From contig JAEXLD010000039.1 of assembly GCA_023445445.1 (NCBI GenBank), positions 1 through 64,000 of the forward strand: a stretch of 64,000 bases of DNA, given 5' to 3'. The notes beneath the pieces were generated by a model. The model made no database searches. It had not been told where the DNA came from and was given only the letters and a program-made list of their open reading frames with translations. The stretch comes from Bacillota bacterium. GTDB taxonomy: Bacteria > Bacillota > Clostridia > Clostridiales > Clostridiaceae. Numbering within the stretch: position 1 is the first letter of the stretch; each line of letters opens with the position of its first letter. This document shows, piece by piece, positions 7,807 through 16,639 of the stretch. A program made the translations under genes and the position numbers.

Positions 7807-8534
7807 TGCTTTGTAACCTTGTATATTTCAGGTGTATTTTCATTAATAGTTTTAAAGGTATAACCATTATCTTTATAATATTTAATTATTGAAGGAAGAG
7901 CTTTAGCAGAAGTTTTATTAATAAAGCCGCAATGCATTAAAACAACAATATTATCTCCACTTTTACAAGCTTTTTTTGCAATAGTCTCAGGAGAAGATTT
8001 ATAATTGGCTCCATCTCCACTATCAGTATTCCAATCATATATTTTAAAATTATTTTTATGTAAAACATCAACTAAGTTTTGTGTTAATCTGTAACTTTTG
8101 TTATTGCACCCAAAGGGAAATCTTAAAATATAATACTTTTCTCCAGTTACATTATAGATAGCTTCTTGAGACTTTAACATTTCATTTACGAAGTTGTCGT
8201 TATTACAATAAAGTTTATCTCTATCATGAGTGAAACTATGCAAGCCTATACTATGACCTTCCTCCTTCATTCTTAATAAAATTGATTCTTGACCTTTAAT
8301 TTCTGAACCTATTACAAAAAATGTAGCTAAAACCTCTTCTTTCTTTAAAGTATCAAGTATTTCCTTTGTAACTTTTCCACCTGGACCATCATCAAAAGTA
8401 AGATACACCACCTTTTCCTTGGCTACATCTGATGAGTTATCCTTATCAATATTTATAGCTAAAGCTTTTGTTGATGATAATAAAATAGTAAAAATTATAG
8501 AAAAAATAAATATAGATGTTTTATTTAATATAAT
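7803..8534 (-). CDS. Secreted polysaccharide deacetylase (NodB domain), probable AUU start
   Basis: A CE4 carbohydrate esterase. YLTFDDGPGG holds the catalytic/metal Asp pair, GLHSFTHD is the metal-binding HS..H motif, RFPFGCNN replaces the usual RPPyG loop, and VLMHC closes the active site. It probably deacetylates peptidoglycan or another glycan. The first standard start (GTG, 8411) cuts into the catalytic domain. In the same frame upstream lies a complete signal peptide (hydrophobic core, then STKALA cleavage site). It begins at ATT 8534-8532, six bases after a perfect AGGAGG. No ATG, GTG or TTG exists there. Full length would be 243 residues. Either AUU initiates, as in infC, or the start codon has mutated. 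Confidence 0.75.
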   Translation of the reverse strand: MILNKTSIFIFSIIFTILLSSTKALAINIDKDNSSDVAKEKVVYLTFDDGPGGKVTKEILDTLKKEEVLATFFVIGSEIKGQESILLRMKEEGHSIGLHSFTHDRDKLYCNNDNFVNEMLKSQEAIYNVTGEKYYILRFPFGCNNKSYRLTQNLVDVLHKNNFKIYDWNTDSGDGANYKSSPETIAKKACKSGDNIVVLMHCGFINKTSAKALPSIIKYYKDNGYTFKTINENTPEIYKVTKH

Positions 8535-8750
8535 AAATCACCTCCTAAAAATATTTAACACTATTAGTATTTCTAAATATAAATAAAATAAATTATATAT
8601 TAATTGGAAAGTAAGGAAATTATATAGTTATATAAAATAATAATGAATAGGGTATTTTTTAATATATTTCCATGAAAATATGTTAATAAGTGGAAGAATA
8701 TGATAGAATAATTATATTATATGACATTTTAGAAGGTATTGGTGGTTATT

Positions 8751-10994
8751 GTGGATAAAAAGCATCTAAGAAACAATTTATTATTAATTTTTTCTTTTAT
8801 AGGAATATTATTATTTTTATTAGGATTTAATATCATTATTATATTGTCAGTTTTGATGTCAATTATTATTCTTATATTAACTATAGTTTTATTATATAAA
8901 AATAAAAAGTATAAGAAACTGTATAATTTAGCTAAATCAAATAAAAGAAGATATAGAATGGCGATAGAAGCATTAGAGGGGGCAATTTGGGAATGGAGTG
9001 GTGAAAATAATAAACTTTTTATATCTAAGAAGGTTAAAGAAATACTCAAAATAGATAGAGAAATAAGTGATTTTGAAGAGTGGTTATCTTTTGTTGTCGA
9101 AGAAGAACGAGAAGATATAAGAATTTTTATTGAAAATACAATAGAAAAAAGAATATTAGATAATTTTATTTTAGAAAATAGTATGGTAGATACTAAAAAA
9201 AATAGATTAATAGTCAATGTCCAGGGGAAAGGAAATTTAATAAATGATATTTTTTATTTATCTGGTGTAATCACTGATGTTACAGAAAAAAGAAAACTAG
9301 AAAATATCAATAAAGCAAATGAATATAGAAATAAACTTGCTTTAGAGGGATCTAAAGATATTGTGTTTTGGTGGAACATTAATGAAAATATTATTTCTAT
9401 AGGAAGGGATATAAAAAAATATATAAATTTAGAGGGGGATGGGGATTTAGTTATTCCAATATCCCTTTGGGAAAATTATATAATAGATGAAGATAAAGAA
9501 GAATATAGAAAAAAAACAAATGAGATTATTAATTTAGGAGGGAGTAAATTCTATACCATGGAGTATAGAATTTTAGGCAAAGAAAATAAGATATATTGGA
9601 TTGAAATTAAAGGAAAGAAAACTGTTGAAAAAAATGGAGACATATTTATTCATGGGGCAATTTCAGAAATAACTAATAGAAAAGAAAAAGAATTAAAGAT
9701 AAATTATTTAAGTTTTTATGATGAAGTAACAGGTATTCCCAACAGAAGATATTTTATGAGCGAAGCTAATAAGATAATAAGGGAAAAAAATAATGAAGAT
9801 ATAGCATTTATTTTTATAGATTTAGATAATTTTAAATATGTAAATGATACATATGGTCATGATTATGGAGATGCTTTACTACGTAAATTTTCTAGAATAA
9901 TTCTAGAAATGAATATAAAAGATTCTATTTTGGCTAGATATGGTGGAGATGAATTTGTACTTATAAAAAATAATGTTAAAAATAAAAATGAAATTAAAGA
10001 TATATTAGATGATATAATAAAAAAGCTTAGTAAGCCTCTTATCATTAAAAATAGAGAGATATATTCTACCTTAAGCATTGGAGTTAGTATTTATCCTATT
10101 GATGGGAAGGATATTGGTATTCTTTTAAAAAGATCTGATATGGCAATGTATTTAGCCAAAATTAATGGGAAAAATAGATATGAATTTTTCGACTTAAAAT
10201 TATTAGAAGTATTAGATAGAGAATTTGAAATAGAAAAAGGATTAAGACTAGCTATTGATAATGAGGAAATAAAATTTCTTTATCAACCTAAGGTTCAAAG
10301 TCAGACAGGAGAAGTCATAGGATTTGAATTATTAATAAGATGGCATAGTAAAAATCTTGGTGTAGTTTCACCAAAAGAATTTATACCTATAGCTGAAAAT
10401 TCAGGACTTATAATTCCTATTGGAAAATATATTATAGATAAAAGCTTCAAAAAATGCAAAGAGCTTTCCTTAAGGACTGATAAAAGTTTTAAAATGGCCA
10501 TTAATTTATCTGAAGTTCAAATTAGAGATGATGATATAGTTGATTATATAGAGAATTCATTAAAAAAGTACAATTTAGATGCAAAGTATATAGAATTAGA
10601 AATTACTGAAAGCATTATAATGAAGTCAGCAGAAAAAAATATAAAAACTTTAGAGAAACTAAAGAATTTAGGTGTTACATTAGCTTTAGATGATTTTGGT
10701 ACAGGATATTCTTCTTTAAGTTATTTAAGGACTTTACCAATAGATGTATTAAAAATCGATAAGAGCTTTATAGATGGAATTTTAATAGAAGAAAAAAGTG
10801 AATACATTATAAATAGTATAATAGATCTTTCACATTATCTAAATCTTTTAGTTGTTGCTGAAGGAGTAGAAAAACAGGAACAATTAGAGTATTTGAAAAA
10901 AAGTAACTGCGATATTATACAGGGTTATTATTTTAGTAAACCAATAGAATTTAATCACATTAGTAAAATGCTTATAGATGATATTAATAGCTAA
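8751..10994 (+). CDS. Membrane-bound PAS-PAS-GGDEF-EAL cyclic-di-GMP enzyme
   Basis: About 747 residues. Two N-terminal transmembrane helices (roughly residues 8-50) are followed by two PAS-like regions ending in ITDVTEKRK and ISEITNRKEK, the typical PAS C-cap. A GGDEF domain with intact YGGDEF comes next, then an EAL domain whose signature is GFELLIRW (E kept, ELL variant). Other EAL residues are intact (NLSE, EITES, LDDFGTGYSS, LKIDKSF, AEGVE, QGYYFSKP). There is no RxxD I-site. Starts at TTG 8739, GTG 8742 and GTG 8751 are all possible. GTG 8751 follows GGTGG by five bases. It is a paralog of the protein at 3579, with a different sensor. Confidence 0.88.
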   Translation: MDKKHLRNNLLLIFSFIGILLFLLGFNIIIILSVLMSIIILILTIVLLYKNKKYKKLYNLAKSNKRRYRMAIEALEGAIWEWSGENNKLFISKKVKEILKIDREISDFEEWLSFVVEEEREDIRIFIENTIEKRILDNFILENSMVDTKKNRLIVNVQGKGNLINDIFYLSGVITDVTEKRKLENINKANEYRNKLALEGSKDIVFWWNINENIISIGRDIKKYINLEGDGDLVIPISLWENYIIDEDKEEYRKKTNEIINLGGSKFYTMEYRILGKENKIYWIEIKGKKTVEKNGDIFIHGAISEITNRKEKELKINYLSFYDEVTGIPNRRYFMSEANKIIREKNNEDIAFIFIDLDNFKYVNDTYGHDYGDALLRKFSRIILEMNIKDSILARYGGDEFVLIKNNVKNKNEIKDILDDIIKKLSKPLIIKNREIYSTLSIGVSIYPIDGKDIGILLKRSDMAMYLAKINGKNRYEFFDLKLLEVLDREFEIEKGLRLAIDNEEIKFLYQPKVQSQTGEVIGFELLIRWHSKNLGVVSPKEFIPIAENSGLIIPIGKYIIDKSFKKCKELSLRTDKSFKMAINLSEVQIRDDDIVDYIENSLKKYNLDAKYIELEITESIIMKSAEKNIKTLEKLKNLGVTLALDDFGTGYSSLSYLRTLPIDVLKIDKSFIDGILIEEKSEYIINSIIDLSHYLNLLVVAEGVEKQEQLEYLKKSNCDIIQGYYFSKPIEFNHISKMLIDDINS

Positions 10995-11086
10995 TATAAT
11001 AATTTTCCAATAACTTTAAAGAAATTTAATCACAAAGTAGATATAAGAATCGTATTATGTAACTATATTGCACTTTGGAGGTTAAA

Positions 11087-11857
11087 ATGAAAATAGTTAT
11101 TGATGACCAATATCATAGTGATGAAGAAAAAAAATACACAGTAGATGAAAATGGCAATATTGATTTATTTATCAATATAGGAGATGAAATAGGAGATTCT
11201 AGAACTTTAGAAGGTGGTAATAACATAAATTTTAATGAAGGCAATTATGTGGAAGATACTGATTTTGCTGAATTTAAAGATAATGATAACAAGGAAACAC
11301 ATGAAGAAGATATTATAGCATCTGGAGCTATAATTGAGGAAATAAAAGAAACTACTAGAAATACTATTAACAGTGAAAATCCTTATGAAAATGAAGAATT
11401 TTCAAGAAATTATAATAATATTTATGCGGAAATAGAAAGTAATCTAGAAAAAAAATATGCAGTTGAAGATGAAAGAATAGCCACAGAAAAATTTGATGAA
11501 AACACTATATATGCAAGATATGAAGAAAAGAACCTTAAGGAAGAAAAAGGTAAAATAACAGTAGTATCTAAACTTGGAAGCAAAGAAGGTGTAGAAATTA
11601 AAGGAGCTAGAATAAATCTATATTTATTAAATGGAGTATCACCTAAACTTTATGATTCTAAGTTTTCTGATGAAGTAGGAAAAGTAGAGTTTAATAACTT
11701 ACTAAATGGATGCTATAGAGTAATTGCAATTGTAGATAGAAGATTTTTTGAAAAGCCATTGTATTATAATTGGAATGAAGTAACCATAGATTCCAATAAT
11801 AAGAAAGCAAATGTTCTAGTAGTTAATAGAATAAAACCTGGTTATTATAAGAAATAA
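11087..11857 (+). CDS. Acidic protein with C-terminal Cna-B/carboxypeptidase-regulatory-like domain
   Basis: A 256-residue protein with no signal peptide or membrane segment. The N-terminal 150 residues are very rich in Glu, Asp and Asn and look disordered. The last 100 residues (GKITVVSKLG, then GARINLYLLNG, VGKVEFNNLLNGCYRVIAI and KANVLVV) follow the beta-sandwich pattern of SpaA/Cna-B or carboxypeptidase-regulatory domains. ATG 11087 is chosen because GGAGG sits five bases upstream. A TTG at 11075 overlaps that site. It is a single gene between a c-di-GMP protein and a terminator. The function is unknown. Clostridial spore or surface proteins with this fold exist, but nothing here proves location. 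Confidence 0.7.
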   Translation: MKIVIDDQYHSDEEKKYTVDENGNIDLFINIGDEIGDSRTLEGGNNINFNEGNYVEDTDFAEFKDNDNKETHEEDIIASGAIIEEIKETTRNTINSENPYENEEFSRNYNNIYAEIESNLEKKYAVEDERIATEKFDENTIYARYEEKNLKEEKGKITVVSKLGSKEGVEIKGARINLYLLNGVSPKLYDSKFSDEVGKVEFNNLLNGCYRVIAIVDRRFFEKPLYYNWNEVTIDSNNKKANVLVVNRIKPGYYKK

Positions 11858-11894
11858 ACTATTTACAAAGTAAGAAGTATATATATTTATTGTA

Positions 11895-11918
11895 GAAACT
11901 CCGAAAGGAGTTTCTTTC
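11895..11918 (+). terminator. Rho-independent terminator
   Basis: GAAACTCC and GGAGTTTC form a perfect 8-bp stem with a GAAA tetraloop, followed by TTTCCT. Confidence 0.75.
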
Positions 11919-12027
11919 CTAATTACGCATTATAAATTAATTAGTTATAATCTTTATTTTTATCACTAATTAATTTAAAATAGTATTAGTAATTAGCACT
12001 ATAGATATTAAAGAAGGGAAGATACAT

Positions 12028-12474
12028 ATGAAACTTAGAATAAAATATTTTGAAGGTGCAAGTAGATTAAAAAAGATATCAAAGGGAAATTGGATTGATG
12101 TTTATGCAAATGCAGATATCTTTGTTAAAGAAGGAGAAAGAGCAATGATACCACTAGGCTTTGCTTTAGAGTTGCCAAGGGGTTGGGAAGGTCATTTAGC
12201 ACCTAGAAGTTCAACTTTTAAGACATGGGGTATAATTCAAACTAATTCATTAGGAGTAGTGGATGATACATATATAGGTGATAATGATCAATGGCATATG
12301 CCTGTTTTTTGTTTAAAGGGAATGGATTTAAATGAAAAAGGAACATGGATAAAAAAAGGTGATAAAATAGGACAATTTAGAATAATGGAGGTTATGCCTG
12401 AAATAGAGTTTGAAGAAGTAGATTCTTTTGGAAACGCTGATAGAGGTGGCTTTGGAACTACTGGTACAAAATAA
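12028..12474 (+). CDS. dut: dUTP diphosphatase (dUTPase)
   Basis: A 148-residue trimeric-type dUTPase that hydrolyses dUTP to dUMP and PPi, keeping uracil out of DNA and feeding dTMP synthesis. The five motifs can be followed: SGNWIDVYANAD-like motif 1 (IDVYANAD), APRSST motif 2, TNSLGVVDDTYIGD motif 3 with the uracil-pocket residues, GDKIGQFRI motif 4, and the flexible C-terminal DRGGFGTTG motif 5. It has AAGAAGGGAAG before the ATG and shares a bidirectional terminator with the convergent ABC-F gene. Confidence 0.92.
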   Translation: MKLRIKYFEGASRLKKISKGNWIDVYANADIFVKEGERAMIPLGFALELPRGWEGHLAPRSSTFKTWGIIQTNSLGVVDDTYIGDNDQWHMPVFCLKGMDLNEKGTWIKKGDKIGQFRIMEVMPEIEFEEVDSFGNADRGGFGTTGTK

Positions 12475-12476
12475 AA

Positions 12477-12507
12477 AATGGGAAAGCTTAAGCCAAGCTT
12501 TCCCATT
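12477..12507. terminator. Bidirectional terminator between dut and the ABC-F gene
   Basis: AATGGGAAAGCTT and AAGCTTTCCCATT are perfect 13-bp arms around a 5-base loop. The right arm lies within the last codons of the minus-strand ABC-F gene, so the hairpin overlaps coding sequence. Confidence 0.75.
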
Positions 12508-14404
12508 CTTCATATAATAATGATATTTTTTCTTCTAAATTTTTAATTTCTTTACTAACACGTTCGCTTTCAATTGGGTTTGAATAAACTTCTTCAAGAC
12601 AAAGCTGTTCTTGAAGAGACAGTAAATTATCTTCACTTTTAGCTATATCCTCTTCAATGTTTTTTAATTTAAGCTTTAAAGCTTTTTCTTCTTTTTCTAA
12701 CTCTTTCTTTTTCTTTTTTTCTTCTTTAAGCTGAGTTTTTGTTTTACCATTTGCTAACTCTTCAAGTATTTCGAATCTATTAGGATTAATCTTTTTTTCC
12801 TGATAATAGCTATAGTTACCTAAGAATTCTTTTACACCATCTTCATTTAATTCAAGTATTCTATTAATTACTTTATTTAAGAAATATCTATCATGAGATA
12901 TAACTAGTAAAGTACCATCATAAGTTAATAAAGCATCTTCTAAGGCTTCTCTAGACATTATATCTAAATGGTTAGTAGGTTCATCAAGTAGTAATAAATT
13001 AGATCTTGAAAGCATTAATTTTAATAAGTTTATTCTACACTTTTCTCCACCACTTAGGGTATTTATCATTTTAAAAACATCATCTCCAGTGAAGAGAAAG
13101 GAAGCAAGAACTCCTCTTAATTTAGAAGTAGTTAATGTTGGAAACTCGTCCCAAACTTCATCTATTATGGTTTTATATAAATTTAAATCTGATTGTTCTT
13201 GATCATAATATCCTAAATTAACATTTGTTCCTAAAATAGTTTTACCACTATCAGGTTCAACTAAATTTAATATTATCTTTAATAATGTAGTTTTACCACG
13301 GCCGTTTTCACCAATTAATGCAACTTTTTCTCCTCTTTTAAGATCTAAGTTAAGATTTGAAAATAATTTATGATGGCCATAGCTTTTTGATAAATTCTCA
13401 ATATGAAGAACATCATATCCACTTTTTACAGAAGTTTCAAATTTAATTTTAGAAGCTTCCTTTTCTTTATCAGGGGCATCTATCTTTTCCATTTTTTCTA
13501 AAGCTTTTTCTCTACTTTCAGCTGCACGAATGCTTTTTTCTCTATTGAAGCTTCTAAATTTTTCGATTATAGCTTCTTGTCTTTTAATTTCAGCCTGTTG
13601 CAGAGTATATGCTTTTAATTGATTTTCATAATTTTTTTGTCTTAGTTCAAAGAATTTAGTGTATGAAACATTGTAACAATTAACATGACCATTGATTACT
13701 TCAAAGGTATTATTTGTTACAGTATCTAAGAAAAATCTGTCATGGGAAATTACTAAAACAGTGCCTTTATAGGTTTTTAAATATTCTTCAAGCCATTCGA
13801 TTGCTTCTAAATCTAAATGGTTAGTGGGCTCATCCAGTAAAAGAATATCAGGATTTCTTAATAATAACTTACAAAGGGAAACTCTTGTTTTTTGGCCACC
13901 ACTTAAAGTGGAAATTATTTTATTAAAATCTTCTTCTGAAAATCCAAGGCCTTTTAATACTCTTGATATTTCACCTTTATAGGTATATCCACCTTTATTA
14001 GAGTAAAGGTCTTGAAGAGTAGTATAATCTTTAATTATTTTTTGATGATAACTATCGTTATTTTCATCGTATGGCTCTGCCATTTTTATTTCTAAAGTAT
14101 GAAGTCTGTTTTCAATATCTAAAAGTTCTTTAAATACTGAGTTAAGCTCAGAATAGATTGTGTTTTCTAAATTTAAGTCTACATGTTGAGATAAATAACC
14201 TATAGTTTTATTTTTATCTATAAATATTTCTCCATCATCTTGAGAGATTTCTTTAGATATTATTTTAAATAAAGTAGATTTTCCTTCTCCATTACCACCT
14301 ATAATACCAACCTTATCACCTTCATTTATAGAAAAAGTTACATTTTTCAATACTTCTTGTATTCCATAACTTTTCGATATATCTTTACAACTTAAAACTA
14401 CCAT
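12488..14404 (-). CDS. ABC-F family ATPase (YdiF-like)
   Basis: A 638-residue soluble protein with two ABC cassettes and no membrane domain. Cassette 1 has GGNGEGKS (36-43), LSGGQKTR and ILLLDEPTNHLD. The ABC-F linker has AAESREKALEKME. Cassette 2 has GENGRGKT, LSGGEKCR and LLLLDEPTNHLD. A C-terminal charged coiled coil (KKKKKELEKEEKALKLK) follows. ABC-F proteins bind the ribosomal E site and adjust translation or protect against antibiotics. The size and coiled coil resemble YdiF/Uup rather than a dedicated resistance factor. Transcription likely starts from the promoter at 14469-14497, with a small leader hairpin. Confidence 0.88.
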   Translation of the reverse strand: MVVLSCKDISKSYGIQEVLKNVTFSINEGDKVGIIGGNGEGKSTLFKIISKEISQDDGEIFIDKNKTIGYLSQHVDLNLENTIYSELNSVFKELLDIENRLHTLEIKMAEPYDENNDSYHQKIIKDYTTLQDLYSNKGGYTYKGEISRVLKGLGFSEEDFNKIISTLSGGQKTRVSLCKLLLRNPDILLLDEPTNHLDLEAIEWLEEYLKTYKGTVLVISHDRFFLDTVTNNTFEVINGHVNCYNVSYTKFFELRQKNYENQLKAYTLQQAEIKRQEAIIEKFRSFNREKSIRAAESREKALEKMEKIDAPDKEKEASKIKFETSVKSGYDVLHIENLSKSYGHHKLFSNLNLDLKRGEKVALIGENGRGKTTLLKIILNLVEPDSGKTILGTNVNLGYYDQEQSDLNLYKTIIDEVWDEFPTLTTSKLRGVLASFLFTGDDVFKMINTLSGGEKCRINLLKLMLSRSNLLLLDEPTNHLDIMSREALEDALLTYDGTLLVISHDRYFLNKVINRILELNEDGVKEFLGNYSYYQEKKINPNRFEILEELANGKTKTQLKEEKKKKKELEKEEKALKLKLKNIEEDIAKSEDNLLSLQEQLCLEEVYSNPIESERVSKEIKNLEEKISLLYEEWESLA

Positions 14405-14468
14405 TGGTCCTCCTATATTAAAATAAGGTATATATACTTATTTACATAATTTCAAAAATAATAATTTT

Positions 14469-14497
14469 ATTATACTCTATGGCCTTTATCTAAGCAA
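14469..14497 (-). promoter_or_regulatory. Sigma-A promoter of the ABC-F gene
   Basis: On the minus strand, TTGCTT is followed after 17 bases by TATAAT. RNA would start near 14462, giving a leader of about 58 bases with an AAATAAG/CTTATTT hairpin just before the GGAGG site. Confidence 0.7.
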
Positions 14498-14510
14498 ATA
14501 TAGAAATGAA

Positions 14511-14558
14511 AGAATGAAGGAATGGAAGAATGAAAGAATTAAAGAATGAAAAAATTAG
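14511..14558. repeat. Degenerate 8-bp tandem repeat
   Basis: About six head-to-tail units of an AGAATGAA-like octamer (AGAATGAA, GGAATGGA, AGAATGAA, AGAATTAA, AGAATGAA, AAAATTAG). It lies directly upstream of the -35 box of the ABC-F promoter and downstream of the phosphofructokinase gene. Confidence 0.75.
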
Positions 14559-14567
14559 GCAAGAAAA

Positions 14568-14585
14568 AAACTCCCTTAGGAGTTT
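14568..14585 (-). terminator. Terminator of the phosphofructokinase gene
   Basis: On the minus strand, AAACTCC and GGAGTTT pair around a 4-base loop and run into seven Ts. It begins at the stop codon. Confidence 0.8.
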
Positions 14586-15801
14586 ATTTCTCTATGGTTT
14601 TAAATTTTGGCAAATGATCTTCTATTACTAGGGATGGAACTCCAGAAATTAGAGGTAAGAAATATTCTAAAGCTTCTTCCTTAATATGATTACCTCTTTC
14701 ATTTATTAATTCTTTAGGGAAATACTTAACATTATTAGCAATTTTATCAGCTTCTACTAATGTGTGAGAAGTATTATAAGGATAAGAGGAGTCTCTTTGA
14801 ATAGCTACCATATATCCACTATATCCTTCTAAAGCAAATTTTAAAGCTGAATATCCTACATCAAAGGCTTCTTGTAAATCCGTATCTGAAGCACAATGAA
14901 TTGCACATCTTTGTAGTACACCAAGTTCTAAAGCTTTAACTCTATTTGTTATTCCTGAAGATATAATTAAGTTTTTAAGATAAGCTCCAACACCACCTAA
15001 TTGAGCATGGCCAAATTTATCATGAGTGTGACTTTCAATTTCTGTAATAAATTTACCTTCAGAATTTCTAATTCCTTCAGAGACAACTATAAAAACTTTG
15101 TTTTTTTCTTCGAATTTTTTCCTTATATCTAAAAGAAATTCCTCTATATCAAAAGCAACTTCAGGTAAATATATAAAATCTGCAATTGGCTTACCATTAA
15201 TTCTAGCAGTACAAGCAGATGCAGCTAACCATCCAGTATCTCTTCCCATTGTTTCAAGGATAAATATACCGTTATTTATGTAAACAGATGAATCTAAATA
15301 TGTTTCAAGAGCAGTAGTTGCAATGAATTTTGCTGCACTTCCAAAACCAGGGGTATGATCTGTATACATTAAATCATTATCAATGGTTTTAGGAATTCCT
15401 ATAAATTTAATATCTATATTATTTTCCTTTGCATACTTTCCAAGCTTTGCAATGGTATCCATAGAATCATTTCCACCAACATAGAAAAACGCCTTAATTT
15501 CATATGACTTTAAGATATCTAAAAGTTTATCGTATTCCTCAGTAGATTCTTCTATTTTTTTCATCTTATATCTACAAGAACCAAGTCCAGAGGATGGGGT
15601 GTATCTAAAAGTATTAATTTCAATGTCAGAAAAAGAAGATAAGTCTATAATGTTTCCATTTAAAATTCCTTCTATACCATTTAAACCTGCATATACTTTA
15701 TTAAAGGCTTTAATATCTTTATTTGCCTGTAATAAACCTACAACACTAGAATTAATTACAGATGTTGGACCACCAGATTGTGCTATTATACAATTTGCCA
15801 T
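14584..15801 (-). CDS. pfp: Phosphofructokinase, probably PPi-dependent
   Basis: A 405-residue group-II phosphofructokinase. IAQSGGPTSVIN at the N-terminus, GGND at 109-112 and PKTIDND at 137-143 are present. An Asp in place of the fourth-position Gly of GGDG, and Lys in PKTIDND, are hallmarks of pyrophosphate-using enzymes, while ATP-dependent PfkA has GGDG and PGTIDND. TDHTPGFGSAAKF and ETMGRDTGWLAA follow as in the family. The enzyme interconverts fructose 6-phosphate and fructose 1,6-bisphosphate, reversibly if PPi is the donor. Donor choice is inferred from the motif. It is a single gene with AGGAGAGTAAC before ATG. Confidence 0.85.
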   Translation of the reverse strand: MANCIIAQSGGPTSVINSSVVGLLQANKDIKAFNKVYAGLNGIEGILNGNIIDLSSFSDIEINTFRYTPSSGLGSCRYKMKKIEESTEEYDKLLDILKSYEIKAFFYVGGNDSMDTIAKLGKYAKENNIDIKFIGIPKTIDNDLMYTDHTPGFGSAAKFIATTALETYLDSSVYINNGIFILETMGRDTGWLAASACTARINGKPIADFIYLPEVAFDIEEFLLDIRKKFEEKNKVFIVVSEGIRNSEGKFITEIESHTHDKFGHAQLGGVGAYLKNLIISSGITNRVKALELGVLQRCAIHCASDTDLQEAFDVGYSALKFALEGYSGYMVAIQRDSSYPYNTSHTLVEADKIANNVKYFPKELINERGNHIKEEALEYFLPLISGVPSLVIEDHLPKFKTIEK

Positions 15802-15979
15802 TAAGTTACTCTCCTTTATAAAAAAACTTAATAATATATACTAATTAAAATATAACATACTCTATTTAATAATATACAACATTTTTGCTTATAATAAAAG
15901 TGCTTATTTAAAAAATATACATAAATACTATACTTTATAATTTGGTGTAGAATATAATATTTGGAGGTATTATTATAAA

Positions 15980-16534
15980 ATGGAATTAAAAGATGTAATA
16001 TTAATAGGCATAGCTATGTCTATGGATGCTTTAGGACTAACTATTAGTCTTGGGATAAACCCATATTTGGTAAAAAGAAATAAAATAAGATTTATATTAT
16101 CTTTTGCTTTTTTTCAATTTATTTTTTTGTTTTCAGGTGGAATAGCCGGTAGATTCTTTGATACATATATAGTTTCAATACCTAATATGATAGGTGGAAT
16201 TATAATTTCATTCATAGGTCTTATAATGATAATTTCAGCTTTTAATAACAGTGATAAAGATGATTCATTGTTAATAAAAAAATCAATGTACATTATTTTA
16301 GGAATGTCTGTTAGTGTAGATGCTTTAGTAGTAGGATTTACAGCATTCTATTCAGTTAATCCAATTTTAACCTTTGTTGATGCGATGCTAGTTGGATTAA
16401 TTACATTATTATTATGTACTACAGGATTTTTCCTATGTAGATATGCAAGAAGAATTGATTTTATATGTAAATATGCAGATATATTAGGAGGATTAATTCT
16501 ATTAGGCCTTGGTATTGAGATGATAATATTTTGA
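15980..16534 (+). CDS. MntP-like putative manganese efflux protein
   Basis: A 184-residue protein with six hydrophobic helices in two inverted halves. Each half begins with the MntP signature: AMSMDALGLTISLG near residue 12 and GMSVSVDALVVGF near residue 110, with the acidic residues needed for Mn2+ transport. YtaF sporulation proteins share this fold and are an alternative. No yybP-ykoY Mn riboswitch is visible upstream. The following Fur-family regulator and Znu-type transporter support a role in metal homeostasis. A TTTGGAGG site precedes the ATG by about 12 bases. Confidence 0.72.
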   Translation: MELKDVILIGIAMSMDALGLTISLGINPYLVKRNKIRFILSFAFFQFIFLFSGGIAGRFFDTYIVSIPNMIGGIIISFIGLIMIISAFNNSDKDDSLLIKKSMYIILGMSVSVDALVVGFTAFYSVNPILTFVDAMLVGLITLLLCTTGFFLCRYARRIDFICKYADILGGLILLGLGIEMIIF

Positions 16535-16639
16535 TTTTATATACTTGAAAGAGTAATAATTTACCTAGAACTATTTTTGTTTAATAAGTTGAATAATAGT
16601 GTTATAATTATATATAGATTATAGCGTTAGGAGAAGAAA

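Noticed and set aside
11941..11996. CTAATTA/TAATTAG inverted repeat before dut
   Set aside because: Only 7 bp of A/T-rich sequence, expected by chance at this base composition.
15860..15979. Possible Mn riboswitch (yybP-ykoY) before the MntP-like gene
   Set aside because: The leader is short and AT-rich, and none of the conserved loop sequences of that riboswitch can be found.
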